From Bacteroidales bacterium (GTDB lineage: Bacteria; Bacteroidota; Bacteroidia; Bacteroidales; F082): 47,719 nt of DNA. The translations under genes were made by a program, and so were the position numbers. The stretch is from NCBI GenBank assembly GCA_017460915.1, contig JAFUAA010000055.1:1-47719 (forward strand), in the 5' to 3' direction. The notes under the pieces are model-generated. The model was not told where the DNA came from. It made no database searches and saw only the letters and a program-made list of their open reading frames with translations. Shown here one piece after another: positions 8,816-16,233 of this stretch. Every line of letters starts with the position of its first letter. The stretch's first letter is position 1.

Positions 8816-9757
8816 ATGAAGAAAACCTGGCCAATCATCATGCTGTCAATGATTCTGTTGACCATTTCCTGCAAGAAAAAAGAGGAACGCGGGAATGTGG
8901 ACCTTTGCATCCATTATTCGGTCAACGGCGGACCTTTGATGACCGACACGTTCACTTATGTCAACGAGGCAGGAAACACTTTCCTGATTTCAGAAATTCA
9001 ATGGTTTCTCTCTGACATTCAATTACTTGATGAATACGGGGAATGGCATCCATTACGGCAAAGAGACGCCATCGACTCGATTCAGCAAATCACGGAACAC
9101 ATCTTCTACATCGACACGAACATTCCTGAAAGTCAGACACTTCATGCGAAAAAACTGCCCGTAGGCAAATATACGTCCATACGTTTCACCTTCGGCCTCG
9201 ACGAATACGACAACGAGAGCGAGCTTTTCAGCGACCCGCCCGAAGCAAACATGTACTGGCCCGAACAATTAGGTGGAGGATACCACTACATGAAGCTAAA
9301 TGGGAAATATGTCAACGCCCAAGGCCAGTTAGCTCCGCTCAACATTCATCTTGGCATTGGGCAAAACCAGGACCTCAGCCAATTCTATCACAACTATTTC
9401 ATCGTGGAAAGGCCTATTGACTTCTATCTTTCAGAAAACTCTGAAAACCAACTTGATATCACTATGATAATCGACAATTGGTTCCGCACGCCCACGGTAT
9501 ACGATTTCGACGAATGGGGAAGTTCCATCATGCAAAACCAAGAGGCGCAACGAGTGCTGAGACACAATGGGCAAGATGTGTTTCAAATCAAGCAAGCCTC
9601 CGAAAACAAAGACGATATGGCAATAACCAAAGACGATATCCTGAAAGGATTCAGCGGATTGATGCACAAAGCCGCACCGAAACCTCACTTTTGGAGGTGG
9701 GAAAACGTGAAACAAACGATAGAACAAATCAGGACAAGCAACCAAAACCGCTCATGA
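8816..9757 (+). CDS. MbnP-like lipoprotein
   Basis: A 313-residue protein. The start is set at MKKTWPIIML (8816), which gives a lipoprotein signal with lipobox ending TISC. The body matches the MbnP family: an early HYSVNGGPL strand, then NTFLISEIQWFLSDIQL, a THALDTNIP-like segment (FYIDTNIPES), the KLPVGKYTSIRFTFGLD strand, and the GGGYHYMKLNGKY segment. In the characterised methanotroph pair, MbnP binds copper and one of its tryptophans is converted to kynurenine by the di-haem enzyme MbnH. Here W at 'IQWFL' and 'YWPEQ' are candidates, but which, if any, is modified cannot be told. The next gene is a MbnH-like di-haem protein whose ATG overlaps this stop (ATGA), which supports a working pair. 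Confidence 0.8.
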   Translation: MKKTWPIIMLSMILLTISCKKKEERGNVDLCIHYSVNGGPLMTDTFTYVNEAGNTFLISEIQWFLSDIQLLDEYGEWHPLRQRDAIDSIQQITEHIFYIDTNIPESQTLHAKKLPVGKYTSIRFTFGLDEYDNESELFSDPPEANMYWPEQLGGGYHYMKLNGKYVNAQGQLAPLNIHLGIGQNQDLSQFYHNYFIVERPIDFYLSENSENQLDITMIIDNWFRTPTVYDFDEWGSSIMQNQEAQRVLRHNGQDVFQIKQASENKDDMAITKDDILKGFSGLMHKAAPKPHFWRWENVKQTIEQIRTSNQNRS

Positions 9758-10803
9758 GTCGCTGTGGCATCATAGTATCCCTAATTTTGCTCGGTTTGGC
9801 GTCGTGCAAGCCAAAGCACGAAACGCCTTATCCGACTACGCCCTACGACTTGGCCCAGCCAGCCTATTTCCCCTCAAGGAACAACATTCCCGCCGACAAC
9901 CCAATGACCGAAGAAGGCGTGGCCTTAGGTCGGAAACTCTTTTACGACCATCGTCTCTCGGGACGGGACAGCGCTGAAGGCATCACTTGCTGTGCATCGT
10001 GTCATCATCAGGAAAACAGCTTTGAGTTTGGCGCGCCAACAGGTACGCACCACGCCATGCTCCCTTTGGTCAACTTGGCGTGGAATCGCACGGGCTTGGG
10101 CTGGAATGGCGGTGTGGCCACTTTGGAAGACATGGTTTTGGCTGCGGTGACCAGCCCTGTGGAAATCAATGGAGACACCAATCAGGTAGTCAAGTTGTTG
10201 CAGAAAACCGACGGTTATCCAGAATTGTTTTGGAAGGCTTTCGGTAGCCGCGACATCACCTTTATTAATATAGAACGCGCCATCGCGCAATTCGTTCGGA
10301 GTCTGGTCTCAGCCGACAGCAAATTTGACCGCTATTTGCGTGGCGAAGAGGAACTTACGGAGCAAGAGATGGCAGGCTACGAACTCTTTTGCACCGAGGA
10401 AGGCGCCGACTGCTTCCACTGCCACGGCGGCGGCGGTTTGGCCTTGATGACCACCAACTTGTTCTACAACAACGGTTTGGATGACCAATTCAGCGACCCT
10501 GAGGACCGATGTTCCATTACTGGAAATCGCTGGGATATAGGAACATACAAAGCCCCTACCCTACGCAACATTGCCGTTTCGGCACCTTATATGCACGACG
10601 GGCGTTTCACCACTTTGGACGAGGTGATTGACTTTTACTCCGACAGCGTGAAAAACTCCGAGACCCTCAGCCCGCTGATGCACCATGTGATGGATGGTGG
10701 CGTGCGGCTCACCGAGGAAGAAAAGGCCCAACTGAAGGCGTTTTTGAACACCTTGACAGACGAGGCCTTTTTGAACGATCCCAACCATTCAAACCCCAAT
10801 TGA
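9754..10803 (+). CDS. Di-haem cytochrome c peroxidase/MbnH-like lipoprotein
   Basis: A 349-residue exported protein. The start at 9754 overlaps the preceding stop and gives a lipoprotein signal ending LASC. Two haem-binding CxxCH motifs are clear: CASCH near residue 80 and CFHCH near residue 218, each followed by typical peroxidase sequence (GxP, GGGGL). The downstream YKAPTLRNIAVSAPYMHDGRF segment is the hallmark of the CcpA/MauG superfamily and includes the distal Met ligand region. The enzyme could reduce peroxide or, given the coupled MbnP-like gene, oxidise a tryptophan in that protein. The pairing favours the second; motif reading alone cannot decide. It needs cytochrome c maturation in the periplasm, which is not encoded here. 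Confidence 0.85.
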   Translation: MSRCGIIVSLILLGLASCKPKHETPYPTTPYDLAQPAYFPSRNNIPADNPMTEEGVALGRKLFYDHRLSGRDSAEGITCCASCHHQENSFEFGAPTGTHHAMLPLVNLAWNRTGLGWNGGVATLEDMVLAAVTSPVEINGDTNQVVKLLQKTDGYPELFWKAFGSRDITFINIERAIAQFVRSLVSADSKFDRYLRGEEELTEQEMAGYELFCTEEGADCFHCHGGGGLALMTTNLFYNNGLDDQFSDPEDRCSITGNRWDIGTYKAPTLRNIAVSAPYMHDGRFTTLDEVIDFYSDSVKNSETLSPLMHHVMDGGVRLTEEEKAQLKAFLNTLTDEAFLNDPNHSNPN

Positions 10804-10804
10804 C

Positions 10805-11749
10805 ATGACCTATCCGTGGGGCGACGAACGTCGATTCAACAGCTATAGCCGTTATTTTGCGAAACAATTCGGCGGAAGGGTGCAGAAAATCAGCATCGAC
10901 GCGGGCTTTAGTTGCCCGAACCGCGACGGGAAAACCAGCACGGGCGGCTGTACCTTTTGCAGCAACGACGCCTTCAACCCGTCCTATTGTCGTCCCGAAA
11001 AGAGCATCAAGCAGCAGATTGAGGAAGGCATTGCGTTTCATCAACGGCGGTATCGTCGAGCCAATAAGTATCTGGCTTATTTCCAGCCGTTTTCGAACAC
11101 TTACAAGCCACTTGAAGAACTGAAAAGCATTTACCAGCAGGCTCTTGAGGTTCCCGAAATCATCGGAATCGTCATTGGCACGCGGCCTGATTTGATTGAC
11201 GAGGACATTTTGCAGTACCTCGGCGAGTTACAGCAATCGAATTATGTGATGCTGGAATACGGCGTGGAAAGCGTTTATGACGAGACCTTGCGACGTGTCA
11301 ACCGCGGGCACGACTTCGCCACGGCCGAAAAAGCCATCCGACTCACGGTGCAATACGGCATTCCTTGCGGAGCACATTTCATTTTCGGCCTGCCAGGCGA
11401 GACCAAAACGATGATGCTTGACGCTGCTGACATCATTTCGCGCCAGCCTTTGACCACGGTCAAATTCCACCAGTTGCAGATTTTCAAAGACACCAAGATG
11501 GCCGAGGAATACCCGCAACATCCCGAACTTTTCCACCTTTTCGAATTAGAAGAATACATCAATTTCGTCATCGACTTTGCTGAACGGCTTCATCCTGACA
11601 TCGTCATCGAGCGCTTTGCGGGCGAGGTGCCACCGCGTTTTCTTGTCTCCGAACCTTGGATGAAGCTCCGTTATGACGAAGTGCTGGCGCGCATTGAGAA
11701 GCGGATGGAGGAACGAAATAGTTGGCAGGGAAAACGTTTCTTGCAATAA
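10805..11749 (+). CDS. Radical SAM protein, YhcC/TIGR01212 type
   Basis: A 314-residue cytoplasmic protein. The N-terminal RRFNSYSRYFAKQFGG and KISIDAGFSCPNRDG are typical of the YhcC family, followed by the radical SAM cysteines in GGCTFC. Downstream are a GTRPDLIDEDIL segment and an EYGVESVYDETLRRVNRGHDF stretch typical of the barrel. The family's substrate is not established. It starts one base after the di-haem gene ends, so it is probably cotranscribed with the MbnP/MbnH-like pair. Whether it takes part in their chemistry or is a neighbour by chance is unknown. Confidence 0.9.
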   Translation: MTYPWGDERRFNSYSRYFAKQFGGRVQKISIDAGFSCPNRDGKTSTGGCTFCSNDAFNPSYCRPEKSIKQQIEEGIAFHQRRYRRANKYLAYFQPFSNTYKPLEELKSIYQQALEVPEIIGIVIGTRPDLIDEDILQYLGELQQSNYVMLEYGVESVYDETLRRVNRGHDFATAEKAIRLTVQYGIPCGAHFIFGLPGETKTMMLDAADIISRQPLTTVKFHQLQIFKDTKMAEEYPQHPELFHLFELEEYINFVIDFAERLHPDIVIERFAGEVPPRFLVSEPWMKLRYDEVLARIEKRMEERNSWQGKRFLQ

Positions 11750-11774
11750 AGAAGCAAGGTGTCGAGTTTTTCCG

Positions 11775-11782
11775 TATTTTTG
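11775..11782 (+). promoter_or_regulatory. -7 promoter box of the SH3-domain gene
   Basis: TATTTTTG fits TAnnTTTG, 23 bases before the ATG at 11806. No convincing -33 element is present. Confidence 0.4.
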
Positions 11783-11805
11783 TTGCGTCACAAAACATCA
11801 ACACT

Positions 11806-12810
11806 ATGAAACATTCTCACGTTACCCATCGCATGGGCACGACCTTTCTTGCCGCCTTGGCTCTCATCATCATATTCTCCTCTTTCGGCGGTGACAGCCA
11901 CACACAGCGCTTCAAGGATGCCATCATGAGCCTTGACAACACCAGCCACACCTTGACTGCCGAGTTCGACTACTGGCCCGAATGCGGCATACGCGTCACT
12001 GGCAGCCACCTCGCCTCGCTCATCTCGCTAACCGACCTCCAGAAAATGCTCCCTTGTCCGCTCTATGTGTCGGGGCCACATCATGACGGCCTTTGGGACC
12101 TTGACAACGAATACGAGTATGGCCACTACAATCCCGAAGCCATCGAATGGCTGACAGGCGTTGCCCAAAAGGTGGTCTCCGACAAGAATTTCGTTAGAAC
12201 AAGCAAGCCTCTCATCGATAGTTACTTATACCGTCAGATGCACATCATGATGGTGATTCACGATGCCTTGTACAATGACTGCAGCAAAGAGCTCCGAGAA
12301 AAGGTGTTCAACAGTTCGCTTGAAGCCAACGGCGAAAGTTATGAGACCGATTGGAGTGTTTTCGCTTTGGATCGGCTGAAACTTGAGGACGGCACTTATG
12401 TCTATGGGAACATCGACTACCGCTTCCTGCATTTCTGGGCCAGACGTTGGGAAGACGGGACCATCAGCCAGTTCTATCAGGGCCTCAGCACCATCTTTAA
12501 GGCCTATCATCCCGAATACGAGTACTCAAGAGAGTCCTATTGGAAGACCGAAGAGGAATGGCGAGGAGAAGAATGGTATGGAGAAGGTGAGTATTCCGAA
12601 ATGTATGTCGTCATCGACGGCTCGGACCTTCGTCTGAGGCTGGGGCCTTCGACGAGCGCCGACACTTTCAAGTGGGGCGACGGCAGCAACCGCCACCCAA
12701 AAGTGGGCGAGCGTTTCCTCTATCTCGGCGAAGAAGGCGACTTCTACCAAATCAATTTCCACGGGAACACGCTTTGGGTATCGAAGAAGTATACGCATTT
12801 GGAGGAATAG
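11806..12810 (+). CDS. Secreted protein with C-terminal SH3b-like domain
   Basis: A 334-residue protein. The start at MKHSHVTHRM gives a signal peptide with a hydrophobic core (about residues 12-26) and the promoter box just upstream. Residues about 30-250 are not recognised; they are rich in aromatic and acidic residues. The C-terminal 70 residues match a bacterial SH3 (SH3b) domain: a VVIDGSDLRLRLGPSTSADTF strand pattern, then GERFLYLGEEGDFYQINF and a final LWVSKKYTHL. SH3b domains often bind the cell wall or ligands outside the cytoplasm. It is monocistronic and ends before the 12835 terminator. Confidence 0.7.
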   Translation: MKHSHVTHRMGTTFLAALALIIIFSSFGGDSHTQRFKDAIMSLDNTSHTLTAEFDYWPECGIRVTGSHLASLISLTDLQKMLPCPLYVSGPHHDGLWDLDNEYEYGHYNPEAIEWLTGVAQKVVSDKNFVRTSKPLIDSYLYRQMHIMMVIHDALYNDCSKELREKVFNSSLEANGESYETDWSVFALDRLKLEDGTYVYGNIDYRFLHFWARRWEDGTISQFYQGLSTIFKAYHPEYEYSRESYWKTEEEWRGEEWYGEGEYSEMYVVIDGSDLRLRLGPSTSADTFKWGDGSNRHPKVGERFLYLGEEGDFYQINFHGNTLWVSKKYTHLEE

Positions 12811-12834
12811 AGCGATAGGTATGCAGTTGAAACC

Positions 12835-12870
12835 AATCGGTGCGCTTCTGGATGGAAGCGCACCGATTTT
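12835..12870 (+). terminator. Strong palindromic terminator (copy 1 of a duplicated element)
   Basis: AATCGGTGCGCTTC (12835-12848) pairs with GAAGCGCACCGATT (12855-12868), a 14-bp perfect stem with a 6-base loop, followed by TT. It lies 24 bases after the stop of the SH3-domain gene. Nearly the same 34 bases occur in reverse orientation at 17897-17930 (32 of 34 identical). Confidence 0.85.
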
Positions 12871-13192
12871 AACGCCTCAAAACCAGCCCTTTTTTTAATG
12901 TATATAAGTTTTTATTTCGCTGATTATAAATATGTTATCTAACTTATTTCAAATGTAAAAAAAAAAAAACATTTGGATTTTGGTAGTTTTAGTCTTAATT
13001 ATGCACCGAAATAACAGGTTGTTGTTTTGAATAACTGTTCGACATTAATATGCATAACCAATTGACACGAGACTTCAGAAAACGAGACGGGGCAATGACC
13101 CGCGTCTCGTTGCTTCGTTTTTCGCAATGACGGCCTCGCGTCTTATATGTAAACTAATTCCGCTCATCTACTTAAACAAAGATTTATCGTTT
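12871..13192. other. AT-rich intergenic stretch, no gene seen
   Basis: About 320 bases without a credible gene. It contains a run of 13 A flanked by CAAATGT (12950-12956) and ACATTTG (12969-12975), and a stem-loop at 13081-13111. It separates the SH3-domain gene from the truncated leader ORF at 13193 and marks the left edge of the accessory island. Confidence 0.6.
13081..13111. repeat. Stem-loop repeat remnant
   Basis: AACGAGACG plus GGG (13081-13092) pairs with CCC plus CGTCTCGTT (13099-13101 and 13103-13111), with one bulged G and a 6-base loop. The following bases (TTGCTTCG ... CGCAATGACGG, 13110-13132) recall the 'TTGCTTCG...CGCAATGAC' type of dispersed repeat that is also found inside the gene at 41617-41686, in a degenerate form. 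Confidence 0.5.
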
Positions 13193-13333
13193 ATGAAGAA
13201 ACTGTTTTTAATGTTTGCGGCCTGCCTTGGAACCCTTTTAGCGACCGCACAAACCATCGCTCCTTCGCTGGCCGAGGAAATGGCCAAACGCAGCGATGAC
13301 GAGAAAATCCAGAAAGCTTTATTTTTGCAGTGA
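13193..13333 (+). pseudogene. Truncated leader of a secreted protein (possibly S8 peptidase)
   Basis: The frame encodes only 46 residues: a good signal peptide (MKKLFLMFAACLGTLLATAQ) followed by TIAPSLAEEMAKRSDDEKI and then a stop. The start resembles the N-terminal end of secreted S8-type peptidases of Bacteroidales, which are several hundred residues long. No continuation is found in any frame, since the next genes are unrelated. I read it as the surviving 5' end of a gene whose remainder was replaced by the cassette at 13356. The last codons contain the cassette's promoter box. The peptidase identity rests on only about 20 residues and is weak. Confidence 0.5.
13320..13327 (+). promoter_or_regulatory. 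-7 promoter box of the Mrr_N-like/nuclease cassette
   Basis: TATTTTTG fits TAnnTTTG and lies 28 bases before the ATG at 13356. It sits within the final codons of the truncated ORF 13193-13333. No clear -33 element was found. Confidence 0.45.
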
Positions 13334-13355
13334 TAATCTTAAATAACAACAAAAT

Positions 13356-13760
13356 ATGGAAAAAATTGATCACGGGAAACTAAAGTACCAAGTACTATCG
13401 ATTTTGAAAGAGCAAAGTCCATTATCCCAAAAGGAAATCGTTGAAAAACTGGCTAACTATTTCCATCTCACGGAAGAAGAGCGCGAAGAGACTTATTCCA
13501 AACGTCCTTACGACAAGGTATTCTACAAAAAGGTGGCATCGGATGAGGAGCGCCTTCGATTCGCAGGATTGGAAGACTTCACGCCCCAAGGCCATACCAT
13601 TACTCAGCGCGGCTTGAATGCGTTAGCAGAGAATCGCGGGACAATACCTCTCAGCTATCTTAGGAAATTCCCCGAATACCGCAAATGGGCGTCCGAGGGA
13701 TACAAGAAGAAAGCAAAAGAAAACGAAATAATTGATATTGACAAACTTTTGGAATCGTAA
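13356..13760 (+). CDS. Free-standing Mrr_N-like winged-helix protein
   Basis: A 134-residue protein matching the N-terminal winged-helix domain of Mrr-type restriction enzymes (Mrr_N): LKYQVLSILKEQSPLSQKEIVEKLANYF, then HLTEEEREETY, a KVFYKKVASDEERLRFAGL helix, and the wing GHTITQRGLNAL. In Mrr this domain is fused to a C-terminal PD-(D/E)XK nuclease. Here it stands alone and ends in a basic tail (YKKKAKENE). The next gene, 14 bases downstream in the same direction, encodes a protein with a PD-(D/E)XK-like motif, so the two may form a split restriction enzyme. DNA binding is well supported by the fold; the restriction role is inference. Confidence 0.7.
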   Translation: MEKIDHGKLKYQVLSILKEQSPLSQKEIVEKLANYFHLTEEEREETYSKRPYDKVFYKKVASDEERLRFAGLEDFTPQGHTITQRGLNALAENRGTIPLSYLRKFPEYRKWASEGYKKKAKENEIIDIDKLLES

Positions 13761-13774
13761 TTACTCACACTAAT

Positions 13775-14395
13775 ATGAACACTAAGAATTTTGTTATTGA
13801 TATTGAAAGAATCCTTGGCAAAATGGTCGATTACTATCAAAGGATTTTCTGTGATGAAAACCTTCTCCCTACTAATGACATAGACAACAACAGGGCAACT
13901 GGCTTTACCGAACGCAATATGACATTCAACTTCTGTCATAATTATATGGATTTATACAAAGGGAAAGGGTTTGTTTGGCAAGAGATGCCCATTATTGGTC
14001 AAAGCCGTCAGCACATTGATAGTGTCATCGTCCATTCTGACACCTTGCTATTATTAGAGGCCAAAAGACTCCATTCTCCATATCATTTTGAAGAATTAAC
14101 TTCAGAAAATGTAAGTTACACAAATCGAAAACATAAGACGGTTCAATATGGTGATTTACGCCGTTTACAAACCTATTATAAAGATATTCCAATATATAAA
14201 TATCTGAAACCAAAAGAGTGTTATGCCATACTTTTGGCTGATTTTTTTATTCAACGCGGAAAAAATGCACAACCAAAAATTGACACGTATCATCAGCACT
14301 ATCAACAGTATTTCGATAAAGAATATCCAGTATTCAATAAAGGCAACATGGAATACTATCTTTATTACAAAATAGAGCAAATACCTATCAATTAA
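13775..14395 (+). CDS. Putative PD-(D/E)XK nuclease-like protein
   Basis: A 206-residue protein I do not recognise by overall sequence. The central stretch shows a PD-(D/E)XK core: D82 in HIDSVIVHSD, a hydrophobic strand LLLL, then E95-A96-K97. The helix and the QYGDLRRLQTYY segment after it fit the Q-containing helix often seen in this fold. There is no signal peptide. The base composition is clearly more AT-rich than the flanking genes, which suggests horizontal acquisition. It follows the Mrr_N-like gene by 14 bases and ends before a strong terminator, so the two form one transcription unit. Nuclease activity is inferred from the motif only. Confidence 0.6.
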   Translation: MNTKNFVIDIERILGKMVDYYQRIFCDENLLPTNDIDNNRATGFTERNMTFNFCHNYMDLYKGKGFVWQEMPIIGQSRQHIDSVIVHSDTLLLLEAKRLHSPYHFEELTSENVSYTNRKHKTVQYGDLRRLQTYYKDIPIYKYLKPKECYAILLADFFIQRGKNAQPKIDTYHQHYQQYFDKEYPVFNKGNMEYYLYYKIEQIPIN

Positions 14396-14438
14396 CAAGG
14401 TGATTTTATCAAGTCAACATTTTACACCAGAACCCAAT

Positions 14439-14471
14439 AGAGGGTGACTAACAAACAGTCATCCTCTTTTT
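14439..14471 (+). terminator. Terminator of the Mrr_N-like/nuclease pair
   Basis: AGAGGGTGACT (14439-14449) pairs with AGTCATCCTCT (14457-14467), 11 bp with one G-T wobble and a 7-base loop, followed by TTTT. It closes the two-gene cassette. Confidence 0.85.
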
Positions 14472-14509
14472 CGTCCTCCACTCCCCAATTCTTTTCAAAC
14501 AAACCATTA

Positions 14510-14532
14510 ACTCTGCATAAAATTAGCAGAGT
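14510..14532 (+). promoter_or_regulatory. Operator-like dyad in the AAA+ gene promoter
   Basis: ACTCTGC (14510-14516) and GCAGAGT (14526-14532) form a 7-bp inverted repeat with a 9-base AT-rich spacer. It ends seven bases before the -7 box at 14540, covering the -33 region and part of the spacer, where a repressor would block transcription. The 16-base centre-to-centre spacing fits a dimeric regulator. The regulator is unknown; the downstream WYL protein is one candidate. Confidence 0.5.
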
Positions 14533-14539
14533 ATAGCTT

Positions 14540-14547
14540 TACTTTTG
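14540..14547 (+). promoter_or_regulatory. -7 promoter box of the AAA+/LRR operon
   Basis: TACTTTTG fits TAnnTTTG, 30 bases before the ATG at 14578. The expected -33 position falls within the dyad. Confidence 0.5.
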
Positions 14548-14549
14548 CC

Positions 14550-14577
14550 AGCGTAAACAACCATCAATACTTACGCT
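14550..14577 (+). promoter_or_regulatory. Hairpin abutting the AAA+ start codon
   Basis: AGCGTAA (14550-14556) pairs with TTACGCT (14571-14577), enclosing a 14-base loop, and the stem ends on the base before the ATG. Folded mRNA could limit ribosome access. No Shine-Dalgarno sequence is evident there, which is common in Bacteroidetes. Confidence 0.4.
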
Positions 14578-16233
14578 ATGAAAGCAAAATCAACCATCCT
14601 GAAAGACATCGAGACGATTGTCGAAACCTCGGAAGGATCCCGTTTAGGGAGAAAATTCATGACCGCTGCGGCACAACCGCTCGAACACCTGTCGCAGTGG
14701 CTGGGAGTCAACAAGACGCAAGCCACCTTGCTCGCCATCATCGCCAACTATTCCCTGGACAGTTCGTGCTCCTTTGGGGAAATCAAAGACTATTTGGGCA
14801 TCGAAAACCTCGACATGCTTCGGCTCTTGCCCGACCTGCGCGAACTCCAGAAGGCTCAACTCATCAAAGCAAAAGGCAGCAAAAACCACGAACTGTTTTG
14901 GATTGACTATTTCGTCCCCGATCACGTCTTGAGCAGCCTCATGAGCGGCGAACAGATTGAAAAGCCGAAAATCGACGACCTTGACATCGAAACCTTCATC
15001 CCTCGGCTTGAAAAGCTGTTCGAGGAGAAAAGCACTGACGAAATCCCCTATGAGCAATTCGTTTCCGAAATCCACGAACTGCTTGCTGCGAATATGCAAC
15101 TCGACTTTGCACGCAAACTACATCATCTGCACTACGACGATCCCGACCTGATTTTCCTCCTCAAGTTCTGCATCGCCTACCTCACCGACCAAGACGAGAG
15201 CATCGGCCTCCACGACCTTGAAGACCTTTTGGACGGCGATAAGCAAGCGAAGTCGAAATTCAACGGAATACGATGTGGCAGGCATCGCCTGTGCAAAGAC
15301 CGTTGGGTGGAACTGGCTGGACGACAACTCTTTGGCGGCGATACCTTCAAACTGACCGACCATGCCAAAGAAACCTTGCTGCCCAAAGAGCTCATGCAAG
15401 AAACCTCGCTCAACTTCAATGAACTGATGAAGCCAGACAGCATCACGGAAAAAAGCCTGTTCTATGCCGAAAGCGACCGTACCCAAATAGCCAGACTACA
15501 AGGTTTGCTACAGCCCGAAGCCTTCCGTAGCATCAAGCAAATAATGAAAGCTCAAAACATGCGGCAAGGCTTTGCCTGCCTGCTCTACGGTGCGCCAGGC
15601 ACGGGAAAGACCGAGACGGTGCTGCAAATGGCACACGCCACGGGGCGGGCTATCCTGCAAGTCAACCTTGCGGAAATGCGCAGCATGTGGGTGGGCGAAA
15701 GCGAAAAGAAGGTGAAAGAGGTCTTTGACCGTTATCGCAACTTTGTGAAACATTGTGATTTGGAACCCATCCTGCTTTTCAATGAAGCCGACGGCATCAT
15801 CGGCAAACGTTCCACCGATGCCACCCGCGCTGTTGACAAGATGGAAAATACGCTGCAAAACATCATCCTGCAAGAGATGGAAACCCTCGACGGCATCATG
15901 ATAGCCACCACCAACCTCACGCAAAACATGGATTCGGCCTTCGAGCGTCGCTTTATCTACAAAATCAACTTCCACAAACCCGATTTGGCCTGCCGCCAGC
16001 AAATCTGGCAAAGCATGATTCCCGATTTGTCCGATAATGACGCGGCTATCCTTGCCGAGCGCTACGAATTTAGCGGCGGACAGATGGAAAACATCACACG
16101 TAAAGCCACCGTCGAACACATCTTGACAGGACAAGAAACCCACCTTGAAACCTTTTTCCGCCTTTGCGAAGAAGAAAACATCGCAACAAGCAGGACGAAA
16201 ATCGGGTTTTATTCAAACAACAAACCATCATGA
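14578..16233 (+). CDS. AAA+ ATPase with N-terminal winged helix
   Basis: A 551-residue cytoplasmic protein. The N-terminal part (about residues 40-110) looks like a winged-helix domain (QATLLAIIANYSLD, then EIKDYLGIENLDMLRLLPDLREL). The AAA+ core runs from about 320 to 500: Walker A GAPGTGKT near 337-344, then VGESEKKVKEVFDRY, Walker B-type strand ILLFNEAD near 398-405, sensor 1 ATTN, and arginine finger in FERRF. The Walker B acid pair is N-E, not D-E; I believe this occurs in a Bacteroidetes subfamily, but ATP hydrolysis could be altered. The VGES and FERRF pattern is that of classical remodelling ATPases. Its stop overlaps the ATG of the LRR gene (ATGA). The substrate is unknown. Confidence 0.85.
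   Translation: MKAKSTILKDIETIVETSEGSRLGRKFMTAAAQPLEHLSQWLGVNKTQATLLAIIANYSLDSSCSFGEIKDYLGIENLDMLRLLPDLRELQKAQLIKAKGSKNHELFWIDYFVPDHVLSSLMSGEQIEKPKIDDLDIETFIPRLEKLFEEKSTDEIPYEQFVSEIHELLAANMQLDFARKLHHLHYDDPDLIFLLKFCIAYLTDQDESIGLHDLEDLLDGDKQAKSKFNGIRCGRHRLCKDRWVELAGRQLFGGDTFKLTDHAKETLLPKELMQETSLNFNELMKPDSITEKSLFYAESDRTQIARLQGLLQPEAFRSIKQIMKAQNMRQGFACLLYGAPGTGKTETVLQMAHATGRAILQVNLAEMRSMWVGESEKKVKEVFDRYRNFVKHCDLEPILLFNEADGIIGKRSTDATRAVDKMENTLQNIILQEMETLDGIMIATTNLTQNMDSAFERRFIYKINFHKPDLACRQQIWQSMIPDLSDNDAAILAERYEFSGGQMENITRKATVEHILTGQETHLETFFRLCEEENIATSRTKIGFYSNNKPS

Noticed and set aside
9478-9753. Long N-terminal extension of the di-haem peroxidase
   Set aside because: This part overlaps the MbnP-like gene in another frame; the start at 9754 yields a normal lipoprotein signal.
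14439-14577. Riboswitch in front of the AAA+ gene
   Set aside because: The structures are explained by a terminator, a short dyad and a simple hairpin; no known aptamer core was recognised.
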